Assembly: GCA_036502085.1 (NCBI GenBank)
Contig: DASXZD010000020.1
Coordinates: 62,001-126,000, forward strand
Origin: PALSA-505 sp036502085
GTDB lineage: Bacteria; Actinomycetota; Actinomycetes; Streptosporangiales; Streptosporangiaceae
DNA length: 64,000 nucleotides
Reading direction: 5' to 3'
Below, in pieces: positions 42,084 to 51,185 of this stretch. Positions within the stretch are counted from its first letter, which is position 1. Each line of letters opens with the position of its first letter. The notes beneath the pieces were generated by a model. That model saw nothing but the letters and a program-made list of their open reading frames with translations, made no database searches and was not told where the DNA came from. Made by a program: the position numbers and the translations under genes.

Positions 42084-42109
42084 CTCGCCGTAGGCGATAA
42101 CCCCATAGA

Positions 42110-43480
42110 GTGCGGAAGATGCGCAAGGACGCCAGCGATAAGCAACACGTGCAGAATCACGTCGGGAAGGTCCGGGACGTGCTCGGCGACCCGCGGCTCT
42201 CCGATGTGATCGGCCGCGCGGCCGCCCAGGTACCAGGAGATGCCGCCCCCCGAGTCAAGATCGACGCGCTGCTGTCGGCCGACTTCGACTCGATGGCCTC
42301 GTCTGGAGGCGACTCCGAGGCCGTTCCCTACCTTTCCCGCGCGCCGCTGGTGAGCATGGTGCAAAGTCACCTCGAAGAGGCACTGGGCGGTGCGGGAATC
42401 CCGGACCCGAGCGAGCTCACTAGCCTGTGGTCAAGGATCGTCCGCGCCATCGAGCACTTCCTGCACATCTCGCCGGGATCGTTCACGCCCAGCGACCCCG
42501 ACTGGTACATCGACATCGCGAGGGGCGTGCTCGAACGCCTCGCCAAGGGGAATGCGCCCTTCAACCAGGCCCCGGCCGAATACGACGGCATGGCCGACGA
42601 CGCCCGGCTGGTGATCGTCGGCGACTGGGGCACTGGCCTGCCGCGCGCCCGCAACGTGGCCGCCCGCATGCGCGAAGCGATCGACGTCGCGCTGGCCAGC
42701 CATCGCCAGGTGCATGTCCTGCACCTCGGCGACGTCTACTACTCGGGGTTCGAGTCCGAGGATCAGCACCGGTTCCTCGACCTGTGGCCGGTCACCGCGG
42801 CGCATGCCGAGGCGGGCGTGACCTCCTGGTCGCTGAATGGCAATCACGACATGTACAGCGGCGGGTTCGGCTATTTCGACACCCTGCTGGGTGATCCCCG
42901 CTTCAAGGGCCAGCGGTCGGCCGACGGCAAGCCGACCAGCTTCTTCCGGCTGCGCTCGCCATCCTGGGACTTCCTCGGCATCGACACCGCCTGGGACACC
43001 GACGTCGTATCGGCCGGCGAGGTCGCGGTCCTGCAGGACCCGCAGGCCCGGTACGTCGCCGATGTCGCCGCCGGCTCGTCACGCAAGCTTGTGCTGCTCA
43101 GCCACCACGAGCTGCTGTCCTTCTACGACAAGCCCGACATCGGCAGCACGCTTCCCGGCAAGCTCGCTCCGGTGCTGCACGGGAACCGCGTCACGGCCTG
43201 GTGGTGGGGCCATGAGCACCGGGTCATCACCTACCAGGCCGCGGCCGGAGTCCGCTACCCGCGGTGCCTGGGCCACGGCGGCGTGCCCATCCCGCCCTCC
43301 GCCGACCAGCCCCCCGGCAGCACGCCGGTCATCACCTGGCACAACACGCGCACGCTGCGCGAGGACGGCCAGATCCGGACGCGGTTCGGCTTCGCCGTGC
43401 TCGACCTGCAGCCAGACCGGATCGAGGTCGCGTACGTGGACGACGACGGCCACACCGCGCACACCGAGATCGTTACATAG
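42110..43480 (+). CDS. Calcineurin-like metallophosphoesterase
   Basis: 456 aa. The N-terminal 160 residues are an uncharacterised helical region. The phosphoesterase core has GDWGTG, HLGDVYYSG, NGNHDMYSG, SHHELL and WWGHEHR, which is the full set of dimetal ligands. No signal peptide. Substrate unknown. It is 26 nt beyond the toroid gene, on the same strand. Confidence 0.9.
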   Translation: MRKMRKDASDKQHVQNHVGKVRDVLGDPRLSDVIGRAAAQVPGDAAPRVKIDALLSADFDSMASSGGDSEAVPYLSRAPLVSMVQSHLEEALGGAGIPDPSELTSLWSRIVRAIEHFLHISPGSFTPSDPDWYIDIARGVLERLAKGNAPFNQAPAEYDGMADDARLVIVGDWGTGLPRARNVAARMREAIDVALASHRQVHVLHLGDVYYSGFESEDQHRFLDLWPVTAAHAEAGVTSWSLNGNHDMYSGGFGYFDTLLGDPRFKGQRSADGKPTSFFRLRSPSWDFLGIDTAWDTDVVSAGEVAVLQDPQARYVADVAAGSSRKLVLLSHHELLSFYDKPDIGSTLPGKLAPVLHGNRVTAWWWGHEHRVITYQAAAGVRYPRCLGHGGVPIPPSADQPPGSTPVITWHNTRTLREDGQIRTRFGFAVLDLQPDRIEVAYVDDDGHTAHTEIVT

Positions 43481-43600
43481 CCTTCCTTACGCTGGGTCGC
43501 CGGCGCCCTGGCCCACCTGATCAAATCGGGGTGATATTGGCTTGACGGATCGCGTGCTGTTGACGATAGTGGCCATCGCCCGGTCCGCCCCGGGCCAGCG

Positions 43601-43864
43601 ACGCTGCTCGTCGAGCATGAGAAGGCCGACTGCCCGGGCAGCATGGAGCCGATCGCGGTCACCGTCCGCGGCGAGCGCCGCTGGATGCTGATTCATCGCT
43701 GCACGCGCTGCGGGCGGCTGCGGATGAACCGCACGGCCGCCGATGACAGCGTGCTGCTGCTGATGCAGCTGGCCGCGCTGCCGCTGGCCACGCCGCCTGT
43801 TCCCTGCCTCGGCCCGGCCGCGCCGCCGGACCGTGGCCCCGGGACCAGGCAACGCCCTGCCTGA
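43601..43864 (+). pseudogene. RNHCP-domain protein, truncated
   Basis: The frame LLVEHEKADCPGSMEPIAV then VRGERRWMLIHRCTRCGRLR and MNRTAADDSVLLLMQLA matches the C-terminal half of RNHCP-type zinc proteins. The N-terminal FxCxxCG...RNHCP zinc part is missing. Upstream of 43643 the frame has no ribosome site, and the first ATG falls inside the domain. It is probably a decayed gene, or a small protein starting at 43643. Confidence 0.5.
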
Positions 43865-43998
43865 AGTGAGATCCACGCTTTTACAAGGCGGCGCAGCAGC
43901 ATCAGGGCAGGCGCTTCCACGGTAACGCCCATGGGCAGGGAAACAAACCATCTGCACGCTGGGGCCAGCCTGGTGGTTGACGCGTGCTCATGATATAA

Positions 43999-44012
43999 CT
44001 AATGCTTATTAG
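43999..44012. promoter_or_regulatory. Palindrome CTAAT-gctt-ATTAG
   Basis: Perfect 5-bp arms in an AT-rich stretch 18 nt before the stub ORF at 44031. It has the geometry of an operator overlapping a promoter. Confidence 0.4.
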
Positions 44013-44030
44013 CTAAATGGGAGGTCGGTC

Positions 44031-44087
44031 ATGCTCCCCCAGCAGTACTAGGCCAAGCACCCGGTGGCCGTGCTCGCCAGCCGCTGA
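44031..44087 (+). pseudogene. ATG stub stopped after six codons
   Basis: GGGAGG precedes ATG 44031. The frame reads MLPQQY, an amber codon at 44049, then AKHPVAVLASR and a second stop at 44085. A good ribosome site on such a frame suggests the remains of a gene, or a leader peptide. The rest of 43865-44284 holds no supportable gene. Confidence 0.35.
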
Positions 44088-44284
44088 CCAGCCGCGGCAC
44101 CCGCTAGTGAAAACCAGCCAGGAAGTGGCCGGGTGGGTCCTAAGGCGGCAGGGAGAGATCACCAACGGTCCTTGCCCTGCCGCGAGGTCTCGCGTGAACC
44201 GCGCGCAGCCGGCGGTAGCAGCGGGTCACCTCCGGTCCCGGGATGCGGGTCTGGGGCATATTGACCGGCGTTGAAGGAGGCGTC

Positions 44285-44809
44285 GTGTACAGCAAAATCA
44301 AGATCGCAGGTCATCCCGTGCACCCGATGCTGGTCGCCTTCCCGGTCGCCAGCTATACCGGCACGCTGGCGGGTTACGCGGTCTATGCCGCCAACGGCCA
44401 CCAGTTCTGGCTGAACCTGGCCATAGCCCTCAACCTGATCGGGGTGTGCACGGCCGCCCTGGCCGCCCTGCCCGGCCTGGCCGACTGGGCGTTCGGCATC
44501 CCGCGCGGCTCGGCGGCCAAGAAGGCCGGGATGATCCACGCCGGGCTGAACGTGAGCGCCCTCGGGCTGTTCCTGGCCGCGGTGGTGTCCTATGCGGCTG
44601 ACTGGAACGGGCCACCGGCCAGTGCCACCCTCGGCGTGGTCCTGTCGGCGATCGGCTTCACCCTCACCGGCCTGGCTGGGTTCTTCGGCTGGATGCTGGT
44701 CCAGGACTACCACGTCGGCGTCCGGCTCGTCCCCGAGCAGGAACTCGCCGAGCCGGCTATCCAGCACTCCCACCCCGGCTGGCTGGGCCGCCGCCACGCC
44801 GCCCGATAA
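44285..44809 (+). CDS. DUF2231 membrane protein
   Basis: 174 aa with four membrane helices. KIKIAGHPVHPMLVAFPVASYTG is the DUF2231 hallmark. The GTG start at 44285 is fixed by AAGGAGG with 5-nt spacing. It is a stand-alone paralogue of the DUF2231 half of the Rieske fusion at 14585; no Rieske domain is attached. Confidence 0.88.
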   Translation: MYSKIKIAGHPVHPMLVAFPVASYTGTLAGYAVYAANGHQFWLNLAIALNLIGVCTAALAALPGLADWAFGIPRGSAAKKAGMIHAGLNVSALGLFLAAVVSYAADWNGPPASATLGVVLSAIGFTLTGLAGFFGWMLVQDYHVGVRLVPEQELAEPAIQHSHPGWLGRRHAAR

Positions 44810-45199
44810 ACCCCGCAGCGACAGCCGGCCAGTCACGGCCGCCGGTGCGTGTTCTGTGAGCCGAACCCGTCCGGGTTTGGCGGCCAGCGGACGCTGCGGG
44901 CCGGGCACATCAAGCAGTGGAAGGACGCCGACGCGACACAAGCAGGCAGTCGATCGCGAAGGAGCGGTGCCGTGCAAGACCAGGCCACTGATAGTGGTGG
45001 AGCTCGGCATCGGCATCGGCATCATGCATGACAGGTGGCGAAACACCGCCGCTGTGGTCGGCGCCGCGTTCGCGCTGGCGCCCTTCAGCCAGTTCCGGAA
45101 TCAGCCGCATCAGCGAGTGGCGTCATCACCGGCGCCCAACGACGATCACGTCAAATGGATAGGGACGTGCTAGCGACCCCCAGGAGAAAGAGAACTCGA
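44810..45199. other. 390-bp stretch with a possible gene fragment
   Basis: The frame from about 44849 reads CEPNPSGFGGQRTLRAGHIK then QWKDADATQ before losing coding character. It looks like a fragment of a longer protein, and I cannot name it. No intact gene is supported. The promoter of the 45200 gene should be near its right end. Confidence 0.35.
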
Positions 45200-45883
45200 A
45201 TGCGAAAAAGATACCTCCCAGCCATGCTGGTGGCCCCGCTCCTCGTAGCAGTACTAGGCTTCTCCGGCCTCGCGGCCGCGGGAACCCCGGCCGCGGGCGC
45301 CGCTACCGCAATGCCGCCTGCCGCGGCGACCCACTTCAACGCCAAAGAGCTGGCCTTCCACGATGCGATGCGCGCGCTGTGGGAGATCCACGGCACGTTC
45401 ACCGAGCGCGCGATCGTCGACTTCGTCGGCGGCCTTCCGGACACGCCGAACGTGATCAGCTATCTGCAGCACAACCAGGTCAACATCGGCAACGCCATCA
45501 AGCCCTACTTCGGGAACAAGGCCGGCGACGAGCTGACCACTCTGCTGCATCACCACATCTCGGACGCCGTGAACTGCGTCGTCGCCGCCAAGGCCGGCAA
45601 CCCGGCCGAGCTCAAGGCGGCCGAAAAGGCGTTCTTCGCCAACGGCAACCAGATCGCGCGCTTCCTGCACGCCGCCAACCCGCGCTTCTGGTCACTTGCC
45701 GCGATGCAGCGCATGATGCAGATCCACCTCAACCAGGTGCTGGAGCTCGCCGTCGATCAGATCAAGGGCGACTACACCGCCAACCTCAATCTGTACGGCA
45801 TCTACATCCACCACATCCTATTCGGGATGGCAGACATGCTCAGCAATGGGATCATCAAGCGGTTCCCTTCCCAATTCCGGTAA
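45200..45883 (+). CDS. Secreted His-rich helical protein
   Basis: 227 aa. Signal peptide (MRKRYLPAMLVAPLLVAVLGFSGLAAAG) followed by a four- to six-helix domain: FHDAMRALWEIHGTFTERAIV, NQVNIGNAIKPYFGNKAGDE, LLHHHISDAVN, IYIHHILFGMADMLSNGIIK. The regularly placed His, Asp and Glu could bind metal. The pattern recalls a family of secreted helical proteins found in Bacilli and actinobacteria without function. ATG 45200 follows AGGAGAAAGAG. Confidence 0.75.
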   Translation: MRKRYLPAMLVAPLLVAVLGFSGLAAAGTPAAGAATAMPPAAATHFNAKELAFHDAMRALWEIHGTFTERAIVDFVGGLPDTPNVISYLQHNQVNIGNAIKPYFGNKAGDELTTLLHHHISDAVNCVVAAKAGNPAELKAAEKAFFANGNQIARFLHAANPRFWSLAAMQRMMQIHLNQVLELAVDQIKGDYTANLNLYGIYIHHILFGMADMLSNGIIKRFPSQFR

Positions 45884-46063
45884 CTCGCCAGACACCGCCC
45901 GGCGGCATTGAAAGCCGCCGGGCGGTCCGTGGTCACGCCTGCAGCTCGGCAGCGGGACCGCCGAGCAGCCTGCTCACCCCCCGGCGGACCCCGATAGGGC
46001 CCGGTAGGGCCCAGTAGGGTGTCCGGAGCATGGCGTTACGGGGGACGGGCCGGAAGGAGCAGC

Positions 46064-46867
46064 ATGCCTGCAAGGGAGCCCCGCGTTCCGGACGGTGTCG
46101 ACGTGACGATCCCCAGCGTCGCGCGCATCTACGACTATCTGCTCGGCGGGAAGGACAATTACGCGGCCGACCGGGAGGCGGCGGCGAAGTTCATCGAGCT
46201 GGTCCCCGAGGTGCGGCAGATAGCCCGGGCCAACCGGGACTTCCTCGTCCGCTGCGTGCGCTTCCTGGCCCAGGCCGGGGTCGAGCAGTTCATCGAGCTC
46301 GGCGCCGGCATCCCCACCCACCCGAGCGTGCACGAGATAGCCAGGCAGGACAGGCCGGACGCGCGCGTGGCGTACGTGGACCACGACCCGGTCGTGCTCG
46401 CGCACAACCGCGCCCTGCTCGCCACCGACGACGGCGTGATCATCGTCAAGGCCGACCTGAGGGAGCCCGACCAGGTGCTCGGCGACCCGGCGCTGTCCCG
46501 GCTGATCGACTTCAGCCAGCCCATCGCCGTGCTCTTCCTGGCGGTGCTGCACTTCATCAGCGACGAGGAGGGGCCGGGCCAGATCGTCGCCGGATTCCGC
46601 GACCGCCTCTCGCCCGGCGGCTACCTGGTGATATCCACTGGCTCCTCCGACGGGGCCGACGCCAGCGCAGGGGGAGTGCAGGAGCTGTACCGCGCCGCGG
46701 GAACGCCCATCGTGGGCCGGTCCCCGGAGCAGGTCATGGAGTTCTTCGCCGGGTGCGATCTGGTGGAGCCGGGACTGGTGCAGCTATCCCAGTGGCGGCC
46801 CGATCTCGGCACCGATACCAGGACCACCCGCATCCACATGCTGGCCGGGGTGGGCAGGAAGCGTTAG
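46064..46867 (+). CDS. SAM-dependent methyltransferase (DUF574)
   Basis: 267 aa. The N-terminal VARIYDYLLGGKDNYAADREAA is the DUF574 (Methyltransf_19) hallmark. FIELGAGIPTHPSVHEIA and RVAYVDHDPVVLAHNRALL are the SAM-binding strands. This family is expanded in actinomycetes with unknown substrates. AAGGAGCAGC precedes ATG 46064. Confidence 0.92.
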   Translation: MPAREPRVPDGVDVTIPSVARIYDYLLGGKDNYAADREAAAKFIELVPEVRQIARANRDFLVRCVRFLAQAGVEQFIELGAGIPTHPSVHEIARQDRPDARVAYVDHDPVVLAHNRALLATDDGVIIVKADLREPDQVLGDPALSRLIDFSQPIAVLFLAVLHFISDEEGPGQIVAGFRDRLSPGGYLVISTGSSDGADASAGGVQELYRAAGTPIVGRSPEQVMEFFAGCDLVEPGLVQLSQWRPDLGTDTRTTRIHMLAGVGRKR

Positions 46868-46946
46868 CATAGGGATCACCGAGTCTTCGGCAAGCGAACG
46901 CGAGGTCGCTGGGGAAGGTGCACCTCGACCGCTTGCAGGAGGATCG

Positions 46947-47456
46947 GTGTCCGTACGTGGCGTTCTGAGCGTCCACTCCGCGCCCTCGGCGCTGTGCCCG
47001 CATATCGAGTGGGCCGTGGCGAGGGCTGTCGGCATGCCCGTCGACTTGCCCTGGGTGAGCCAGCCGGCCGCGCCCGGGACGCTGCGCAGCGAGCTGACCT
47101 GGACCGCCCGCCCGGGCACCGCGGCGACCATCACGTCCGCGCTGGCCGGCTGGAACCGGCTGCGCTTCGAGGTCACCGAAGAGGCCAGCCCGGGCTGCGA
47201 TCCGGTCCGGTACAGCTACACCCCGGCGCTCGGCACGTTCTCCTGCGTGACCGCGGCGAACGGGGACGTGCTGGTCCCCGAGGGCAGGCTGCGCGCCGCG
47301 ATGACCCTGGCCGGGGCGTCCCTGCCCGGGCGTCCGGTCTCCTCGCTCGAGGCCGAGCTCGGCCGGCTGATCGGCCAGGCCTGGGACGACGAGCTTGAGC
47401 CGTTCCGCTGCGCGGCCGAGGGCGCGCCGGTGCGCTGGCTGCACGCGACCGGCTGA
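46947..47456 (+). CDS. DUF3145 family protein
   Basis: 169 aa. RGVLSVHSAPSALCPHIEWAV and ELTWTARPGTAATITSALAGW are diagnostic of this actinobacterial family, often found near the fatty acid synthase locus (as in Streptomyces), which is 5 kb away here. AGGAGG before GTG 46947. Function unknown. Confidence 0.9.
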   Translation: MSVRGVLSVHSAPSALCPHIEWAVARAVGMPVDLPWVSQPAAPGTLRSELTWTARPGTAATITSALAGWNRLRFEVTEEASPGCDPVRYSYTPALGTFSCVTAANGDVLVPEGRLRAAMTLAGASLPGRPVSSLEAELGRLIGQAWDDELEPFRCAAEGAPVRWLHATG

Positions 47457-47475
47457 GCCCCGGCCAACAGCTAGC

Positions 47476-47690
47476 TCAGCTGCTCATGAAGGCGGCGGTC
47501 CCGTCCGGCGAGCCCAGGCCGACCGGGGCGTAGCAGCGGTTGCTGCCGGGTGACAGGTCGAACAGCCCGCCGGGGGTCGGCGTACGGGTACGAGGCCGGG
47601 CAGGTCTCCGCTGCGGGCGTCCCGGCCAGCGCGTAGACGCCGGTGATGATTCGGCGGCGGCGTCCGGGTCGTTGTAGGCGCACGGCGCGG
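47476..47690 (-). pseudogene. C-terminal remnant of a second S53-type peptidase
   Basis: One frame gives RIITGVYALAGTPAAETCPA then SYPYADP. A second frame picks up with TPGGLFDLSPGSNRCYAPVG and ends TAAFMSS. Together they parallel the C-terminus of the adjacent intact peptidase (FALGGTPSAGTFP...GTPNGTAAFTG). The frame breaks at a C/G run near 47574. Probably left from a tandem duplication. Confidence 0.7.
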
Positions 47691-47739
47691 GGCCGCACCC
47701 GTGGTACGGATGCGGCCCCGGATTGCCGTTTGCTACTTG

Positions 47740-48996
47740 CTAGCCGGTGAAGGCGGCCGTGCCGTTGGGGGTGCCCCAGCCGGTCGGGCCGTCGTAGCCA
47801 ACCCCGGCGGTGCACAGGATGGTGTGGGTGCAGGTGCCGTTGCTCCCCATCGTCACATCGAACAGGCTGCCGGTGTGCGCGTAGATGTCGGCGGTCGGGA
47901 AGGTGCCCGCGGACGGGGTGCCGCCCAGGGCGAAGACCGAGGCGATGATCGGGGAGGACACGCTGGTCCCGCCGACCACGATGAAGCCGCCCTGGTCATA
48001 GGTGTCGTACATGGCCACCCCGGTGTTGGGGTCGGCGACCGCGGCCACGTCGTTGTCGGTGCGGTGCTTGCAGCCGGGTACGACCTGCTGCCAGGACGCC
48101 CTGGACTCAGACGCCGTCGAGCAGCCGCCGCCGGAACCGTTCCAGACGGTCTCGGTCCAGCCCCTGGTGCTCGACGCCGTGCGGAGCGAGGTGCCACCCA
48201 CCGAAGTCAGCCACTGCGATGCCGACGGGTAGGAGACGCCGAAGCCGCTGTCGCCCGCGGATGCGGTCACGGCCACGCCGGCGTGCTTGTAGTAGAGGTT
48301 GTCGAAGGTGCCGTCGTTCGCGCTCTGCGATCCGCCGTAGGAGTTCGACACGGCGACGGCGCCGAGGCTGACCGCGGCGTTAACCGCCGTGCCCAGGCTC
48401 TTCGTGGTAGCGCTGTTGGACTCGGCCAGGATGATGTGGCACTTGGGGCAGATCGCCGAGACCATGTCGACGTCGAGCGATTCCTCGGTGGCCCAGCCGG
48501 TGGTGCCCGAGTTCTTCGGCAGCGGGCTGGCGGCGCCGTTCTGGTTGACGACGGACAGGCAGCCCGCGCCGGTGGACGCGTTGCAGGCCGGCAGGCCGTA
48601 CGTCGAGCGGTAGTGGGCGACGTCAGCTACGGCGTTGGGGTCGTTGAAGGCGTCCACGACGGCGACCGTCTCGCCCGCGCCTGCGGTGGAGGATGGCAGT
48701 TTGTAGGCGCTCTGCAGCTGCGACGGGCCGAAGCCGGCCGGCAGCCGGTCGGTGCGCAGTAGCGCGGCCCTGCTCTGCGCCTTGATGTCGGTCCGGACCA
48801 GCAGCATGCAGGTCATGAAGCCCGGACGGGCGGTCGCCGCGCAGGCGTGGCGGACATTCGTAGCCGAGTGAGTCGCCGGAGCGGCTGGTACCTGGGTGGC
48901 GGAGGCCACGGTCGCGGAACTCACTGCTACCGCGAGCGAAGCGCCGGCGACAAGAGCCACGCGCGTCATACGCGAGCGAGCCGAGAGTGGGGACAA
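47740..48996 (-). CDS. Secreted S53 (sedolisin-like) serine peptidase
   Basis: 418 aa. An N-terminal signal sequence is followed by a short propeptide-like region and the catalytic domain. TEESLDVDM supplies the Glu-x3-Asp pair, SAGDSG supplies the oxyanion-type Asp, and GGTSVSSP supplies the catalytic Ser. It is an extracellular acid-type peptidase. Start TTG 48996 with GGGAG about 10 nt before. It has an AT-rich promoter region (49085-49130). Confidence 0.88.
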   Translation of the reverse strand: MSPLSARSRMTRVALVAGASLAVAVSSATVASATQVPAAPATHSATNVRHACAATARPGFMTCMLLVRTDIKAQSRAALLRTDRLPAGFGPSQLQSAYKLPSSTAGAGETVAVVDAFNDPNAVADVAHYRSTYGLPACNASTGAGCLSVVNQNGAASPLPKNSGTTGWATEESLDVDMVSAICPKCHIILAESNSATTKSLGTAVNAAVSLGAVAVSNSYGGSQSANDGTFDNLYYKHAGVAVTASAGDSGFGVSYPSASQWLTSVGGTSLRTASSTRGWTETVWNGSGGGCSTASESRASWQQVVPGCKHRTDNDVAAVADPNTGVAMYDTYDQGGFIVVGGTSVSSPIIASVFALGGTPSAGTFPTADIYAHTGSLFDVTMGSNGTCTHTILCTAGVGYDGPTGWGTPNGTAAFTG

Positions 48997-49224
48997 TAAA
49001 CTGCTCCCTTCAGGTACGGACCTGAGTGCACGCTCGGCGGACGGGTCTACACCACCGTGCTGCTACCAGGCCCTAGAACACGGGTCGTGTCCCTCGCGGG
49101 ATACTAACTTTTAATTAAATTAAGAGTCAATATCTGGCTACATCCGGTTATGAACGACTTAAGCGCGCACGTGGCGGCCGAAGCCGGCCCTAAAGTGCCC
49201 TAATGCGGATGAAGGCGGCAAATC

Positions 49225-50187
49225 ATGGGTAAACGCATCATCCTCGACTGCGATCCTGGTCACGACGACGCGATGGCGATCCTGCTGGCGCATGGCTGCC
49301 CCGACATCGAACTGGTCGCGATCACGACGGTGGCCGGCAACCAGACACTGGACAAGACCACGCTCAACGCGCGCCGGGTCTGCACCGTGGCCGGGATCGC
49401 CGACGTCCCGGTGTACGCGGGCGACTGGCGCCCGCTGGCGCGCGACCAGGTCACCGCGGCGGAGATTCACGGCAGCTCGGGCCTGGACGGGCCGGAGTTC
49501 GGCGAGCCCGCGGTGCCGCTGCAGGACGAGCACGCGGTGGACTTCCTGGTGCGCACGCTGATGGCCGAGGGCGAGGAGATCACGCTGGTGCCGACCGGCC
49601 CGCTGACCAACGTGGCCAGGGCGCTGCGCCGCGAGCCGCGGATCGCCGAGCGCACCCGCGAGGTGGTGCTGATGGGCGGCGCCTATACCCGCGGCAACCG
49701 CACGCCCGCGGCCGAGTTCAACATCTGGGCCGACCCGGAGGCGGCCGCGATCGTGTTCGGCGCCGGATGGCCGCTGACCATGGTCGGGCTCGACCTCACC
49801 CACCAGGCGATCGCTACCGGCGAGGTGCTGGCCCGGATCCGGGCGCTGGACACCGACGTGAGCCGGATGGTGACCGCGCTGATGGAGTTCTACGGCGCCG
49901 CGTACCGTCGGTCCGGGGTGACCGGCGCCGGCGACGGGCCGCCGGTGCACGACCCGTGCGCGGTGGCCCTGGTGGCCAGGCCCGGCCTGATGGAGGTGCG
50001 GGAGGCGTTCGTCGCCGTGGAGACGCGCGGCGAGTGGACGTCGGGCATGACCGTCACCGACTTTCGCGGCAGCCTGGGCCGGCCGCCCAACGTCAAGGTG
50101 GCGACGACCCTGGACGCCGCGGGCTTCTGGGATCTGATGGTGGACGCGCTGGCGGCGATCGGCACCCCAGACTCCGGGGACGCGTAG
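49225..50187 (+). CDS. Nucleoside hydrolase
   Basis: 320 aa. The N-terminal Asp cluster ILDCDPGHDDAMAILLA and VPTGPLTNVA, MGGAYTRGNRTPAAEFNIW and a C-terminal HDPCAVA are the calcium and ribose ligands of inosine-uridine hydrolases. It frees base and ribose, and ribokinase follows 3 nt later to phosphorylate the ribose. Cytosolic. Confidence 0.94.
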   Translation: MGKRIILDCDPGHDDAMAILLAHGCPDIELVAITTVAGNQTLDKTTLNARRVCTVAGIADVPVYAGDWRPLARDQVTAAEIHGSSGLDGPEFGEPAVPLQDEHAVDFLVRTLMAEGEEITLVPTGPLTNVARALRREPRIAERTREVVLMGGAYTRGNRTPAAEFNIWADPEAAAIVFGAGWPLTMVGLDLTHQAIATGEVLARIRALDTDVSRMVTALMEFYGAAYRRSGVTGAGDGPPVHDPCAVALVARPGLMEVREAFVAVETRGEWTSGMTVTDFRGSLGRPPNVKVATTLDAAGFWDLMVDALAAIGTPDSGDA

Positions 50188-50190
50188 CTC

Positions 50191-51144
50191 GTGCCCCGGG
50201 TAGCTGTGGTCGGCTCGGTGAACGCTGACTACATCGTCAGGGTCGGGCACCTGCCGCAGCCGGGGGAGACCGTCACCGGCGGCCGCCTGTCCGTGCGCCC
50301 CGGCGGCAAGGGCGCCAACCAGGCGCACGCCGCGGCCAGGCTCGGCGCCGACGTGCTCATGGTGGCCAGCGTCGGCCAGGACGCGGCGGCCGACCGCGAG
50401 CGGGCTGCGCTGGCCGCGGCCGGCGTCGACACCAGCGGCCTGGCCGCGAGCGCGGATCCCACCGGGGTCGCGGTCGTGCTGGTGGACGCCGCAGGGGAGA
50501 ACGCGATCGCGGTGGCGTCCGGCGCCAACGAGCGGCTCACCGCTGGCCAGGTCAGCGGGCCGGTGGCGGGCTGGCTGGCGTCCGGCGGCGTGCTGCTGTG
50601 CAGCCTGGAGATTCCGCTGGCCGCGGCCGTCGCGGCGGCAGTTGCCGCGGCGGCATGCGGCGCCCTCGCGGTGATCAATCCGGCCCCGGCGCGCCCGCTG
50701 CCCGGCGCGCTGCTGGCCGGCGCCGTGCTCACGCCCAACGAGGGCGAGCTTGCGCGGCTGGTCCCTGAGGCGGCCGTTTCCGGCGAGGACGCGGCCGTCG
50801 CCGGGCTGCTTGAGTCTGGGGCGCGCGCCGTGGTCGTCACTCGCGGCAGTCGCGGGGCTTCAATTTTCCGAACGGCGAACACGCCGGTCCACATCCCGGC
50901 TGTGACGGTCGATGTTGCCGATACCGTCGGGGCCGGCGATGCGTTCAACGGGGCACTGGCCTGGAGCCTGGCCTGCGGCGCGGCGCTTGAGGATGCGGTG
51001 ACCGCAGCGGTGGCGGCCGGCGCGGCCGCGTGCACCGGGACCGGAGCGCGAGACGCGCTGCCCACCGCGGCCGGCCTGGCCGCCCTGCTGGGCGAGGTGG
51101 CCTTTACCGCCGCGTCGGTACCAGGCTCCGCTGAAGAGATCTGA
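50191..51144 (+). CDS. rbsK: Ribokinase
   Basis: 317 aa of the PfkB fold. GGRLSVRPGGKGANQAHAAARLG is the N-terminal signature and DTVGAGDAFNGALAW the catalytic Asp and anion hole. GTG 50191 directly follows the nucleoside hydrolase stop. The pair forms a nucleoside salvage operon, with no transporter alongside. Confidence 0.93.
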   Translation: MPRVAVVGSVNADYIVRVGHLPQPGETVTGGRLSVRPGGKGANQAHAAARLGADVLMVASVGQDAAADRERAALAAAGVDTSGLAASADPTGVAVVLVDAAGENAIAVASGANERLTAGQVSGPVAGWLASGGVLLCSLEIPLAAAVAAAVAAAACGALAVINPAPARPLPGALLAGAVLTPNEGELARLVPEAAVSGEDAAVAGLLESGARAVVVTRGSRGASIFRTANTPVHIPAVTVDVADTVGAGDAFNGALAWSLACGAALEDAVTAAVAAGAAACTGTGARDALPTAAGLAALLGEVAFTAASVPGSAEEI

Positions 51145-51185
51145 GCGGGCTAAGCTGCCACGCATCGCCTGGCGAGGAGGCAGCA

